From contig NC_066604.1 in the NCBI RefSeq assembly GCF_905475345.1, forward strand, positions 2,208,501-2,272,500: a stretch of 64,000 bases of DNA, given 5' to 3'. The position numbers and the translations under genes are program-made. The notes beneath the pieces are model-generated. The model was not told where the DNA came from and ran no database searches. It worked only from the letters and a program-made list of their open reading frames with translations. Source of the DNA: Vespula vulgaris. Its lineage: Eukaryota > Arthropoda > Insecta > Hymenoptera > Vespidae. The number at the start of each line of letters is the position of its first letter. Position 1 is the first letter of the stretch. Positions 24,201-36,518 of the stretch are shown here, one piece after another.

Positions 24201-24713
24201 ATCATCGAGTCACGGTTTTAGTTTTCGTATTATTTGTGTAATCGTAAATCGATTATAATTACAACGAATTCATCGACGAAATTTCTTCTCCTTTACCTTT
24301 TCTTGTCTCTCTTTTTTTTAATCGATCGATCGCAAAATAAAGTTATTCACTCGTTTCTCAGTATTATTCGGAATATTCATAGATTGTTACGTGGACTTTC
24401 TGTGAACATTGTTTCTCATCGTTTTATTGCAATAATGGAATCATCGAGACCGGCATGATCTAAGTTATCATAAGAGAAAGAGAGAAAAAAAGAGAGAGAG
24501 TTTCTCTATCCTTCTCTTGAGAGTATTATAATAATCCCTTCAAGTATTTTGGGCGTTGATAATTACATAGCCAAGAAGGAAGCCCAATTAAAGTGGCAAT
24601 TACGTGGAACGGTCAGTCGTGGTTGTCCCTTTTTCAGCTTCGAGTCGTTTCTACCATTACCAGAGTGTGTCCTGTGTCATTTTGCAAAGTTGTATGAGAA
24701 GTAGAGAGAGAGT

Positions 24714-24752
<39 letters not shown>

Positions 24753-25475
24753 GAAGTCCGTTCAGACAGAAGGATTTAAAGGAATCAAGCGAAATGGGGG
24801 TGGCAAGCGAAAGGGGCGTTTACTACTGACCAACCCCTTTTATGTAACCGTATAGAAAGAGTTAAAGAGAGAGAGAGAGAGAGAGAGGAAGAGAGAGTAA
24901 GAGAGAATAAGAGAGAGAGAGAGAGAAGATTGGCCTCTGGTATTTTCTCCACGACGTACGTTTCACCGGACTGACATTATTTCGTAAAATATGGAAACTC
25001 GTACCACCGTCGTTTCTAAATCACGTTTGTTTTACGCGAATTAACTCCAATTTTTTTCTTTCTCTTTCTCTCTTTTTCTCTTTCTTTTTTTCTCACTCTC
25101 CCATTCTGTTCCTCTTTCTCTCTTTTTCTTCCTTTTACTCTTTTCATAACTTCCCTTCCTTCTTTAAACATGTGATCGCTCAATTAAAATTTTTATATAC
25201 AAAGGTACGCACACATATATACATATATATGTATTTACCTACAAGTATTATAACACATTTATTTAAGACGAAAGAAATTACAAAAGAAACCTTTGAACGT
25301 ACCCACTATTTAATTAAGTAATACAAGGAACACATAGGTATTGTATATATATATATAAAGAGAAAAGAGAGGAAAAAAGAAAAAGGAAAAAGAAATAAAA
25401 GTAAAATGAACAAAAGCGAAGAAAGTAATTATTTACTTTATTTTTTATATAACACATATGCAATATACAGATATG

Positions 25476-25479
<4 letters not shown>

Positions 25480-25524
<45 letters not shown>
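25480..25524. repeat. (TA)n microsatellite
   Basis: An uninterrupted TA run of about 22 units. Confidence 0.95.
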
Positions 25525-25528
<4 letters not shown>

Positions 25529-26643
25529 CACAAATATATATATATGTGCATATAAACGTTGAGAAGACTTAATTTATGTTCCATCGTTTTCATTTGAATT
25601 ATTATTTTAATTATGAAAGAATATATAGCATAAACATAAATATCCAGATATTTATATACATACATGCCTTCTCGAAACGTTCTTTTGGTTCTGGATAAAT
25701 GCATATAGACGCTTATTACTCATTGATCTTTCGAGATAGCTGATGGATCGATGAAAAGTGGTAGATATCGTGACAGATGGGGTGAAGAGGTGAAACGACA
25801 GAAAGAGAGAGAGATAGAGAAACAATGAGAGAGAGGGAGAGAAAACGGATAGGAGGGGAGGGTTAAAGAGAGGGATAGGAACGAACGACATATTAATTCC
25901 CGTCGTTCGAGCGTCCTCGCGTCGTTCTATTGAGTCAGACTTAATTATTCTGCCAATCTGTTTGCATATTGGACCGAGCCAAGATGAGAGAGTCCGTCGA
26001 CCGTAGGTAATTACCGACGATTGTTCGCGATGATTGATTATTAACTATATCGTATAATGCCGAGGACGATAAGAGAGAAAGAGAAAGAGAGAGAATATCG
26101 CCGAGTTATCAGAAAATAACTTATACTATCTTATGAAGCACGTATATGTAAGTAGATGTATGTATATATGTATATATATATGTATTATTTCAATTGCAAT
26201 ATTTTAAAAAGTTTAATGGAGTGTGTAGAGCGTACATGTGTGAGTACGGTGAACGAAGTTCGATTGAATTTTATTAAAGAAAAAAAAAAAAAAGGAAAGG
26301 AAGGGAAGAAAATTTTATAAAGTTCTTCATAGTCGGTCATATTCTAAATATCAATTTTCAAAGTGTCGAATTTTAAGTCGCGGAGGAAACTCGGATCGAG
26401 TTGTAACGTTCGATAGGTCGAATTTCGCGAGAAAGTCAAGGAATAATACGGTCTTCTAAAAGATTCTAGGATTCGAGATTTAAATTGTTTTAAAAAGTTG
26501 TTGAAAAAGAAGGTCGCGGGGAATATACGGGGAGATATCGAAGTGGTCTCGAGTAGCTCCTTCAAACTCTGAGAATCGAGCTGCCTTTTGCCAACGACGT
26601 CGTTCACTTTTCTCTTCGATAGACAAAGCTAGAGCGACAGAGT

Positions 26644-26681
<38 letters not shown>

Positions 26682-27404
26682 TGAGAGACGAGAAAGACGA
26701 GAAGAAGTTTAGTCGAAGGGAAAACAGGGACAGTTTATTGTTAGCTTTAGATACTTTGTTTACTTCGAACTTGTGGCTTGAGAAAATCGTCAGGTTCGAT
26801 ACTCGCAAATCTCGATCGATGTTGTTTAAGATTAGAGAAAGAGAAAGAAAAAAATCGATTAGAAATTAAACAAATATATCGAATCAAAAGTTTTGAAGAT
26901 ACATTTTAAGAAATTTCTTTTGATTTCTTTTTGGATTGTAAGATTACGAATCTTTGTTTTTTCTTTTTTAATTAAAATCAATAAGTTACACTTTATCGAG
27001 ACTCTTCAGGCTAGTTTCTTTCTCTTCTTAAAAAACAAAATATCTCAAAGAAATTAAGATATTGATAACTCGATTCGAGTTTTAAAATTATTATGGGAAT
27101 TTTTGGTCTTCGATTCGAATAAAAAGAATTTTAATTTAATCGATTTATTGTTTGGTAAAATAATATTACAGAAGTAAGAAAATTGATGGATGTTAGGTGA
27201 GGACCGATCATCATCGATTATCCGTTTCGTTCCATTCTCATTCTCCGTTAGGACAAATTGTGACGACCGCAGGAGCAACGTTGTTGTTAACAGGAACACG
27301 TTCACTCACGCATTGCAGTACGCATCCATGGAATGAATTAATCGAGCGTGTTACGCGTTTACAGAGTTAACCGGAATGCAGCAAACCGACGACAAACGAC
27401 GATA

Positions 27405-27442
<38 letters not shown>

Positions 27443-28048
27443 GCGTGATATAACGAGTCCAGACTGGCTCGTAATAAAATTTGAAAATAAATGTCGACAG
27501 AGAAAATAAAAATCTTTTTTCCTTTTTCTCCCTTTCTCGCTCCTCATCAAAAATGACTATTCATTTATTAATTCGTTTTGCAGCGCGCATGTAACAAGAA
27601 AAAAAGGAAAAGAAAATATCAACGGGTCTGTCTAAAATAAATAGAAAAATATCTAAACGAAAAAGAGACTAGTTGTCGAGAGCGTATGTATGCATTTTTT
27701 GAAAACGAACGTACATATATTTGATGAACAAATATTTTCAAATAACACACACATATACATATATATATTCCATCTTTTTAAGCGTTTATTTCCTGTCTAT
27801 CAAATTTGCTTTTGTTCGTCAAAACGATGTTTCAAACTGGTTCCATAATCATTATTCATTGGCATAATCGAATAGTAGAGAATAGAGAAGAGAGGGAGAG
27901 GTAGAGAGAGAGAGAGAGAGAATAAGAGAGGAAGGCAACGTTCTCCTAGAGAACCGTCGCCGATGTTGTCTAACAGTGGATCGAATTATCCGCTTAATAG
28001 ATGGTTCTCGCTGGGACGATGCACTTAGCGTCGAACCTCGCGGCAAAT

Positions 28049-28051
<3 letters not shown>

Positions 28052-28096
<45 letters not shown>
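28052..28096. repeat. (GA)n microsatellite
   Basis: An uninterrupted GA run of about 22 units. Confidence 0.95.
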
Positions 28097-28100
<4 letters not shown>

Positions 28101-29735
28101 GAGGCTGGGAAGAAGAGAGAGATAGGCTTTGTCTTTAGTTCGATCGCATTTGCTTCGATTTCTCATCGATTTCATTCGACAAGTAGTCTCGAACGAATTA
28201 CTGCATGTATAATAATATATAAATGTATGTAAAAAATAATCAAAAAAAAATATATACATGTAATGATAAAATATTATTATTAACTAAATTATTCTTATTT
28301 TCTCATTAAAAAAATTTTTATTAATTTCCATATTCCATTTCCTTTTATATTTAAAAATCTTTTTTATATTTTTCATATATCATAGATCTAGAATAAAGTA
28401 ATGACAAATAAGTATAATGTTTTACGAATCGATAGGTGTTGGTCCTAAAGAAAAGAGTTCGTTGACCTCTTAGGTCGACAACTTCAATGTTGAGTTCAGT
28501 TCAAGGCGCACACAGAGCGGAACAATAACGTGGTTGATTGTAACGTAATAGTACTCACGGTGTTGGTATCAGAGATTCTTTTCATTGTTCCGAAAACCGG
28601 CTCCTTCTCTCCTTCTTTCAGCTAGCAACCGGCCATCGTGCTTCATCCTCTCTCGTTTGTGTCCTACAGAAAGCAAAGTTACCGGCCTCTCGACCTAGAT
28701 TCCACACGAAACTTCACCAAGGAGATTGTCGGCTATTTATATCATATAGTACATTCTACAATTTTACTCTTTCGAATTTTATATCTCCTCCCTCTCTTTC
28801 TCTTTAATTTCTTTTTTCTTTTTTTCTTTTAATCTAATATCGTTCAATTAGGATTCAATTTCTCTTCGTTTTTTTTTTTTTTAATTTTTTTTAACGATTA
28901 ACTTGATTATCACGAAAAAAATAGAGAGAGAGAGAGAGAGAGATCGATGAATATTTGAAACATGTATTCAATATATATGGAACATGTATTCAAAAAATAA
29001 TCCATCCGCCGTCATTATAATTCATATTATATTTACTTGCGTTGTATTCACCGATATGTAGACTCTTTATGAATCAGATTTTATGTATACACATGCGAGT
29101 ATGAATGTTCTTCTACGATATAGTTAAATCTACAAGAAAGGAGATACTTATCAAGATCCTAAAAAAGAGAGAAAGAAAAAGAAAGACAGAAAGAGAAAGA
29201 GCAAGGGAGATAGAGAGAAGCCATCAGACTCACTCACTGCAGCCTGTTGACCTGCATTCGCCTCTTAAACGAAGTGGCATGTACCAGAAGCTTGCAGTCG
29301 AGCTTTCAACCCCTTCTCTCTCTCTCTCTCTCTCTCACTCTCTCTCTTCTTTACCACCTCAGACGTCTTCACTCTCGTCGTTGGCCCTACACCCTCCTCT
29401 CTCCTTTCTGAATCTTCTCCTCTTTCTCTTCCTCTTCATCTTTGTCTACGTCTTCGTCTTCTCTTCGTAGTTTCGTACGAGACGAGACAACCCAGACGGT
29501 GATATTTTTCTTTTTTTTTTTTCTGTACCATTTACGTATAGACTCGTCTTTTGACTCGTCTTTTGACTTTTCTAGGATCTCTTTTCTTTTTTTCTTCTTT
29601 TCTTTTCTTTTCTCTCTCTTTCTCTATCTTTTCTTTTTTTTTGGAATTCTCTTGCGACCTTAACCTTTTGGAAAATTTTTCACGTATTTTTCATCGCCGG
29701 CGTTGGGACAATTCTTTTGTACTTGTTTTTCTCTG

Positions 29736-29752
29736 AGAGTTCATTGAACTCT
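29736..29752. promoter_or_regulatory. IR-1 palindrome, ecdysone-response-element-like, copy 1
   Basis: AGAGTTCATTGAACTCT is a perfect 8+8 palindrome with a one-base spacer (T). Its core AGTTCATTGAACT fits the insect EcR/USP IR-1 pattern RGKTCA-N-TGAMCY (family knowledge). Binding is not shown. Confidence 0.45.
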
Positions 29753-29960
29753 GAAATGCTCTCGAAATGTTGATTATTTTATGACGCGTCCCTTTGCCAT
29801 TGTTTTCTTCGCTTTTATCGAATGGTATTTTATTTATTTTTTATTCTCTCTCTCTCTCTTTTTTTTTTGTTTTAATTCTTCTGCGACCTTAACCTATTGG
29901 ACATTTTTTATGTATTTTCTATTGACGATGTTAAAACAATTTTCTTTCATTTTTCTTGTC

Positions 29961-29977
29961 AGAGTTCAGTGAACTCT
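29961..29977. promoter_or_regulatory. IR-1 palindrome, ecdysone-response-element-like, copy 2
   Basis: AGAGTTCAGTGAACTCT is a perfect 8+8 palindrome with spacer G, 225 bases after copy 1. Confidence 0.45.
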
Positions 29978-30124
29978 GGAACTTCTGAAAATGTTGATTT
30001 CACGATTAATTGTTTACTAAGCCATTCTTGTTGAATCCTCTTGCGATCTTAATCCTTGGAAATTTTTCATATATTTTCTATCGTCGATGTTAGAATGACT
30101 ATTCTTTTTTTTTTCTTTTTTGTC

Positions 30125-30141
30125 AGAGTTCAGTGAACTCT
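30125..30141. promoter_or_regulatory. IR-1 palindrome, ecdysone-response-element-like, copy 3
   Basis: AGAGTTCAGTGAACTCT is identical to copy 2 and lies 164 bases further on. Confidence 0.45.
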
Positions 30142-30274
30142 GAAACTTTTGAAAATGTTGATTTTACGACGTGTTCTTTCCTGGAATCTTCTTCTTGAAT
30201 TCTCTTGCGACCTTAATCTTTGAAAATTTTTCATGGATTTTCTATTGTCGGTGTTAGAATGATTTTTCTTTTTC

Positions 30275-30291
30275 AGAGTTCAGTGAACACT
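30275..30291. promoter_or_regulatory. IR-1 palindrome, ecdysone-response-element-like, copy 4 (one mismatch)
   Basis: AGAGTTCAGTGAACACT has one arm base changed (T to A), 150 bases after copy 3. Confidence 0.35.
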
Positions 30292-30629
30292 GAAACTTCT
30301 GGGAAATGTTGATATTACAATATGTTCTTTTCTAGAATTTTCTTGTTGAATTTTGAAAAATTTTTCATGTATTTTCTATTGTCGATGTTGGAATGATATT
30401 TTTATATGTTTTCTTTTCTTCTTCCTCTTCTTTTTTTCTTTTTTAAAGTACATCGATCTCAGAAAATGTTGAAACCACATGAAAGATTGAAAATGAAATT
30501 TGATTAGTTTTTCGTTTTCTCCTCAGAAAATGTTCTACTTTAAGCAATTCCAATATCAGTTGACTAGGTTAGACACCTGCTAGTATCTAATATACAGCAT
30601 GCTGTAGATTGTACAGCTCTCGTTTTCAG

Positions 30630-30746
30630 CAAGTTGAAAGACCCACTCTTGACCGTGGCAGCCTCGACAATCTCATTTCCACAGGAATAGACTACCTTAG
30701 AGGAAGAGGTGGAGGTGGAGAAGGAGGTAGAGCTGAAGATCCTTAA
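30630..30746 (+). CDS. candidate 3' terminal coding exon with Gly-rich tail, unknown gene
   Basis: An acceptor (TACAGCTCTCGTTTTCAG) is followed in phase 0 by 38 codons and TAA. The residues read QVERPTLDRGSLDNLISTGI, DYLRGR, then a Gly/Glu-rich tail ending RAEDP. Composition is clearly coding-like: balanced charge, no repeat translation, a sensible C-terminus. A second frame over the first part (ending TISFPQE, stop) is also open but shorter. I do not recognise the family. The tandem array with ecdysone-type palindromes ends about 150 bases upstream and would lie in this gene's last intron. The upstream exon was not identified, so membership with the 5713-5859 exon is only a possibility. Confidence 0.4.
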   Translation, partial: QVERPTLDRGSLDNLISTGIDYLRGRGGGGEGGRAEDP

Positions 30747-30759
30747 TTAACGTTTCTAA

Positions 30760-33540
30760 CAACGTTGTGTGTGATGTACCACATCCTATATATATATTAC
30801 ACTAACGTTAGTTCGTGTATCGCTCAAAATCGTTTGTTAACAACCTGATCTAGTGATGAGATAAAATAATTAGATAAAGAAAGGATTAGATTCACAATTA
30901 AACTTTAAATAATTTTCCAAAAATAGATACGCGCGCGCGTGTGTAGATATAGTTATATCTATAAATAATATTTCGATATATTATATTTTAATCCGGGATT
31001 ATTTTTGTCTAAGTTAACGTTTATTCAAGCACAAACCATCGTGAGAGAAATATTATTTAGCATATTCTCTTAATACGAGGGAATTAGAAGAAGCGTGGGG
31101 TTCTGTAGCAACCGTGAGGCGAATAATTGGATTTATTACTTGACGCTGTTCCCTTGCGAGTCGTAAAGAGTAATTCTATGCATTCGCGATGACTAACCGA
31201 ATAACGTTGACTTTTTCCAATTCTTTTTTCTATTTTCTGCTTTTTCTTTAGGGAGTTATTTCTATTCTCTTTCTGTCTCTTTCTCTCTCTCTCTCTTTCT
31301 GTTCTGTTTATTAATTAACACGTTGGATATATTCGTACGATGTCTCACAAATTTTCTTAAATCTAAAAGAAAATTCATCGTCGAAAATTCATTCGTTGTA
31401 CAAATCGGAAAATTATTTTTTCTTTTTTTTTTTTTAGAATCGCGAAAAAAGAAGAGTTTTCTTTCCTTTTTTGTTTTATATATTTTTGCTTAACTTTTTT
31501 TCTTTTCTTTCTTTCTTTTTTTTTTTTTTAATCGAACACGATAATTTTTGAACATTGCTCTTTTTTTGTTCTCTTACAAAATCCTTCAAATTGAATAGAT
31601 GCATACCTATGTATGTATGTATATATGTACATAAATACTCCTATATTACATAACTACTCTACGTGCAAAGCATTTCACATTTCTAAGCGATTTATCGAGC
31701 GTAACGTAGTAGCCGAGACACAATGAATTACCACGTCGTATTACCCGAATAGCAAACGCGCATCGTTAAATTATCGTCCGGCCTGCACTCGCGAGATTCT
31801 ACCCATCAAATTATCTACGCGTTTTCATGATTTACAGGATATAACTCGCGTTTAGTCTAATTACGATCTCGTAAGTATACGGTTATACAGATTTGTCTTA
31901 GAGAAATTCACAAATTGGATCACGACCGGATCGGATTCTTTTTTCTCATAAATTTTTTTTTTTTTTAATGAAACAAGTTTACTTTACCAATCACGAAAAT
32001 TATTATCACGTTTGTTTGCGAGGAAAATAAATCGAATTGAATAATTGATTTGTTGCAATCAATTATTAATCTGTTAACTCCGTAGGATTTTATTTCTAGA
32101 AATGTTCATCCAGATTGGATAGTAAATAATTACTTGTCACAGTAATTATACTCGTCAAACAGCTGTTGTGAAATTGGATTAATTTATAACGATAAAAAGA
32201 AAAAAAAAAAAAGAAAAAGAAAATAAAAAGATAAAAAAGTATTCTTAATACAAGATATGCTTCAACACAATTTTTATTATGACTTACTCGTCGTGAAAAA
32301 AAAAATATTAGCACATGATTGACAGATTAATGAATTCCTTTTTTTTCCCGTTTATTAGAATAGAATTTATTTTTCGATCAAATATGATATTACTAATCTG
32401 ATTCATAGGGTATATATTGCATTAGAGATATTATATTTGATATATACAATTATTATTAATAATATACTATATCTCTGCTCTTCAAAGAAATCTTAAATGC
32501 ATCCAAAATTCTTAGCTGATTTTAAATAATCGATTTTTAAGGTAGTAATCGATTGTTACGATTCCTATTTACGATATATACGTATGTATATGTATACGTA
32601 TACACAGATACAATTATAGAATGTTATTTAAAAGATATTTTTATTTCTTACACACGCTCGATCGCGTTTCCTTATAAAGATCAAAATGTTATCGACCTCG
32701 AGTGTCTATTCCAAGAATGTAAATAGGTCACCGAAGTTCATAATAAACAACACGATGAGATCAGCAGTAAAGAACCAACGAAGCGAGTCACTTTGTTTTG
32801 GTCCTGAGTAGTACGTATATGTTAACAAAAGTGTGTGTGTACGTTAATGCTAATAAAAACAAGTAAACGAACTCGAAGAGATTTTTTTGTCCTTGTGTAA
32901 ATGTCAGATGTTTTCCAAGGTGTGTATATATATGTATATATTCGTTACACGTTATACGTATCAGATTCAGGGCAGTCGATAACAAGCGTTCAACGAAGTT
33001 GGATGGATTAAATATAATTTCTCCCTTTTGCGTTTTATATCGACTAAATATTATATATTTATACGACATACAGGTAATTCCATTAAATATATTTTATTGG
33101 TGGTGGTATATTATATATGGGACAAAAAAGAAATAAAGAAGTAAGACGTTTCGTTTGTAAAGAAATTTATTTCTTAAAAATGTAATATTTACAAATTACA
33201 ACAAGAGAACATTGGCAAATGGAGAAGAAATATCATCGAACGACGCAATAAACCATTGATACGATATACGATACGCAATAACGATATTATACGATTTAAT
33301 AATTTCTTATGATTACATGTACATGTTGCATGCTTTGTGGAAATACGCGTTATACGACGTAATAATAAATATACGATCGATAATCGGGTTAAGAGTTGAA
33401 ATATATAATTTACGTTATAATAATAACATTGTTTTTTGCTAATTCACAAGATTTTTCTTTTCTGCGTCGGAGAATAAAGGAATAAGACGAATAATGATTA
33501 ATAATCGAAATTAATCTACTCTTTTCTCTTCTTGTTTTCT
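30760..33540. other. non-coding stretch
   Basis: AT-rich DNA with poly-T/poly-A runs and a short CGCGCGCGTGTG stretch near 30933. A decayed family A-like end lies near 32496-32570 (ATCCAAAATTCTTAGCTGAT). If the 30630 exon is real, its 3' UTR lies at the start of this stretch. No polyadenylation site could be assigned with confidence. Confidence 0.5.
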
Positions 33541-33658
33541 ACAAACTTTTCAGGTTTCATTGGTTAAAGGAACTAGAACGACAATAGCTCGAATGAATCG
33601 TTGAACTTCGTTTCAAAAGATAGATTTTATTCGTCGTGTTCATCGAGGAACCAAGATT

Positions 33659-33659
<1 letters not shown>

Positions 33660-33710
<51 letters not shown>
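33660..33710. repeat. (GA)n microsatellite
   Basis: A GA run of about 50 bases with two early interruptions. Confidence 0.95.
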
Positions 33711-33713
<3 letters not shown>

Positions 33714-34524
33714 CAGACTATTTCGACATCTCGTCTAGACATTAAGTTTTCAATTACCGTCGTCGTCCGTTCATCTTAATCTTCCAATTACGACTTCTTC
33801 CACAGATACGAAGATCTTATCCAGTTCAGTACGTTTGCCTTTTTAATGTCATGTCGATTAAAAAGCAGTTATTCAACTAAATGTTAAAAGAAAGGAAGGA
33901 GAAGAAAGAAAAACAAATTTATAATATTCGAACAAAAAATCGAAACGTACGATCATTAATTTATTCATTAATTTAGATAGAAGAAACAGAACGTACTATG
34001 TAACAATCGATACAATAATTGAACGTATATTTCATAAGTTTAATGATAATTATCAAATGTCGTAAGCTCTTATTAATATTTTTTTTTAATTACAAGAAAG
34101 AAGAGAAAAAGAGAAAAGAGTGAAAATAATATTTAGATCGACAATTGTGTGTGTGTGTTTATATATATATATATACACTCTATATATGTATACAGTCATA
34201 TACACACATACGCACACGTATATATATATATAAATTTTTTTTTCTTTCGAAAGAAAATTTCGATTATTATTTCGACGAATACATAAATTGAAAAATTTCG
34301 AAATGGTAGTATATCTATATATGTCTATATAGTTAGACAGCTAATTAAGATAGGAAATCGTATAGGAACTCGTTTATTTATGTCTACCATAGCCCATAGG
34401 CTCTCGTAGCGTAGTGAGATGGTAAAGCGAAACGTGGCAGTAAATTTATGGCGACATTGCGGTAACACTGTCGCCGACAATGCCAACGATCCTTCCTTTG
34501 TCTCGTCCTGTCGTCGGTACTTAC

Positions 34525-34601
34525 TCGCACACGTGCATACATCACGCCTAGTTTCGCTGTTGCAGTCTCTCTCACTCTCTCTCTCTATCTTCTGGTATAT
34601 A
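34525..34601 (-). promoter_or_regulatory. candidate minus-strand TATA box and first exon with GTAAGT donor
   Basis: Read on the minus strand, CCTTATATACC (a TATA-type box near 34594-34601) is followed about 70 bases later by GTGCGA and GTAAGTACC, a near-perfect splice donor. The interval contains a GA run and one short ATG frame (MYARVR) entering the donor. It could be a non-coding first exon. No downstream minus-strand exon was identified. Confidence 0.2.
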
Positions 34602-36264
34602 AGGACAAAGGAGTACATGTAACACGTTGTCCTTACGTCACTATATCAGAATTTTCTCATTCATGTCAACTTATTTATCATTGCGAACATTTTTATATTT
34701 TCCACGAATGTTGTTCATTCAGAATTATTACGCACGTTATATTTTTCTTCATAAATTTTCAGTACATTGAGAAAAATTTCTCTCGATTTTCCGACTGCGT
34801 CAATCTTGTATCAACCTGTGAATAATTAAGACAATTTATTTGTACGAATCTTTTCTTTCTTTTTTTTTTCTTTTTAATCAAGAAAAGGATCACGAAATTT
34901 TTATTTCATTTAAATATTATTCATTTTTAGGGACATATTTCGATTATACATACAATTATTTTTTTTTTAACAATGTAAATTATTTTAAAGGAAATAAGAA
35001 AGGTAGTCTAGGTTTAATCAGACGATTCCTACGAATCAGTTTTCAAATGGTCGATCGGATCGAATGAAAGAGCGAGAGAGGGCTAAGGGGAGTTAGAGTG
35101 AGTGGGAGGGAGAGAAGGGGTGAATGGTCGTGCGCTTGGCAGTGAACGGACACGTAGTGGGATATGGGATCAATGACGAGAGACACGTACTACTAGTTGG
35201 ATGAGAACGTGAGTGGTGGTTCTACTATGTACATGCATATTTTCTATCTCTCTCTTCCATATATCTACGTATACATATATACATATATATATACATATAC
35301 ATATACACGTATTCATATTTATATGTTATCTCTATTTTTATGTTTAGTTAAAACGTTTTATTATTCATGTGTTAAAAGTGTTGGAAAATATCTCTCATTA
35401 ACTTTGTTATATATGTGTTATTTTTGCGATATTTTTCTTCTAACGTGTGGATACATACGTACACATATATATGTACGTATTTATATTGTTAAATAGAAGT
35501 CATTTCTATTTTCTGTTCGCGAAAGGAAACGTCAACGGAATATGCTGACCTATATTCTCGCTTTGTCCACGACATTCTCATGGAAGCAGAGAAAACCTTT
35601 AGATATATCGGACACCAATCTCGAATTGCGCGGTCCAAGTTCGTCTTTCTGGAGTATCGATATACCTACATAGATATTTCGTTTTCTTTTTTATAATTCT
35701 TTCGATTAAATAATGTAATGTTAAGAATTGAAATATCTTAGGATTGAATTTAAATATATTTAAAAAGGATCGATATTATACTTTGTATATTACATGAGAG
35801 AAAGAGGGAGAGAGAGAGAGATAGAAAAAGTAATCGAAAGATCGATAGAAAGGCAATTAGAAGTAGTTTATAAATTGAACCGGAGTCCATTCGAAAGGAC
35901 TTTTCGACTCGTTGAAAAGTTTTGAAAGATAAGAGATTCGTGGCACGAAATTTTAGATAGACTACGTGCCGTCCTGCCTGGATTTAGATTTAAACTCTTT
36001 TAACGAGCTTTCAACACACACCAGACGAAATATGATTTGGTACGAGTTACTATAAGATTACTATAGGAAAATGAACTAAATTTTTTCGAGAAGAGGAAGA
36101 AAGAAAGAGAGAGAGAGAAAGAGATAAAATCGTGACATCAAACACCGTGGACTCAACATTTTATCTTTAGATAATCTCACCATTTATCTCGATCAATATC
36201 ATTAGTTACGATCGTATTTGTAGTCAATGTAGATCGTTAGAATCTGTTTTATCAAGAAAAAAAG

Positions 36265-36294
36265 AGAAAGAGAGAGAGAGAGAGAGATGTATGT

Positions 36295-36325
<31 letters not shown>

Positions 36326-36476
36326 CTGTCAGCCATTACCGAGGTATATAGCGCATCTCCGATCTTTCGTTCGTTGTAGCAAAACGGAAGCTGTGTGTGC
36401 ACGTACGAGTCGTTAATGATCGCTATCATCTCTCGTTTTAGGATAGCTTCTAGCTACGAGAAACGGAAGAGAGAGA

Positions 36477-36514
<38 letters not shown>
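36265..36514. repeat. cluster of (GA)n, (CA)n and (TA)n microsatellites
   Basis: GA at 36265-36287, CA at 36295-36312 and TA at 36313-36324 are adjacent. A further GA run is at 36485-36514. Confidence 0.9.

Positions 36515-36518
<4 letters not shown>

Larger units (their letters stand above)
24201..29620. other. non-coding stretch with microsatellites and mixed islands
   Basis: No supported exon. GA runs lie at 24718-24748, 24866-24926, 26650-26679, 27900-27920 and 28052-28096, a TA run at 25480-25524 and a CT run at 27411-27442. A partial family A-like fragment is at 26877-27035 (AATCAAAAGTTTTGAAGATA ... TTATCGAGACTCTTCAGGCT). The island at 28440-28760 has open frames on both strands without a decisive splice pair. 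The minus-strand frame at 26344-26607 begins at GTG and has no credible acceptor. Confidence 0.5.
29641..30480. repeat. diverged tandem array, 4-5 units of ~150-230 bp, each with a conserved palindrome
   Basis: Each of four units has the same order: a TGCGACCTTAA box (29653, 29882, 30042 as TGCGATCTTAA, 30206), then a TTTTTCATGTATTTTCTATT-like stretch, GTCGATGTTAGAATGA, a T-rich run, the palindrome AGAGTTCAGTGAACTCT, then AATGTTGATT. The box-to-palindrome distances are 83, 79, 83 and 69 bases. A fifth, decayed unit (about 30345-30480) keeps the TTTCATGTATTTTCTATTG part but lacks both boxes. The palindromes stay intact while the spacers drift, which is compatible with selection but not proof of it. 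No coding frame is shared between units. Confidence 0.7.

Noticed and set aside
26344..26607. 87-codon minus-strand frame with natural-looking composition
   Set aside because: It begins at GTG, has no credible acceptor or donor, and the TCGA-rich sequence is also partly open on the other strand.
27054..27305. Minus-strand frame resembling a signal peptide (NVFLLTTTLLL...)
   Set aside because: It starts at GTG directly after an in-frame TGA, and there is no ATG and no acceptor.
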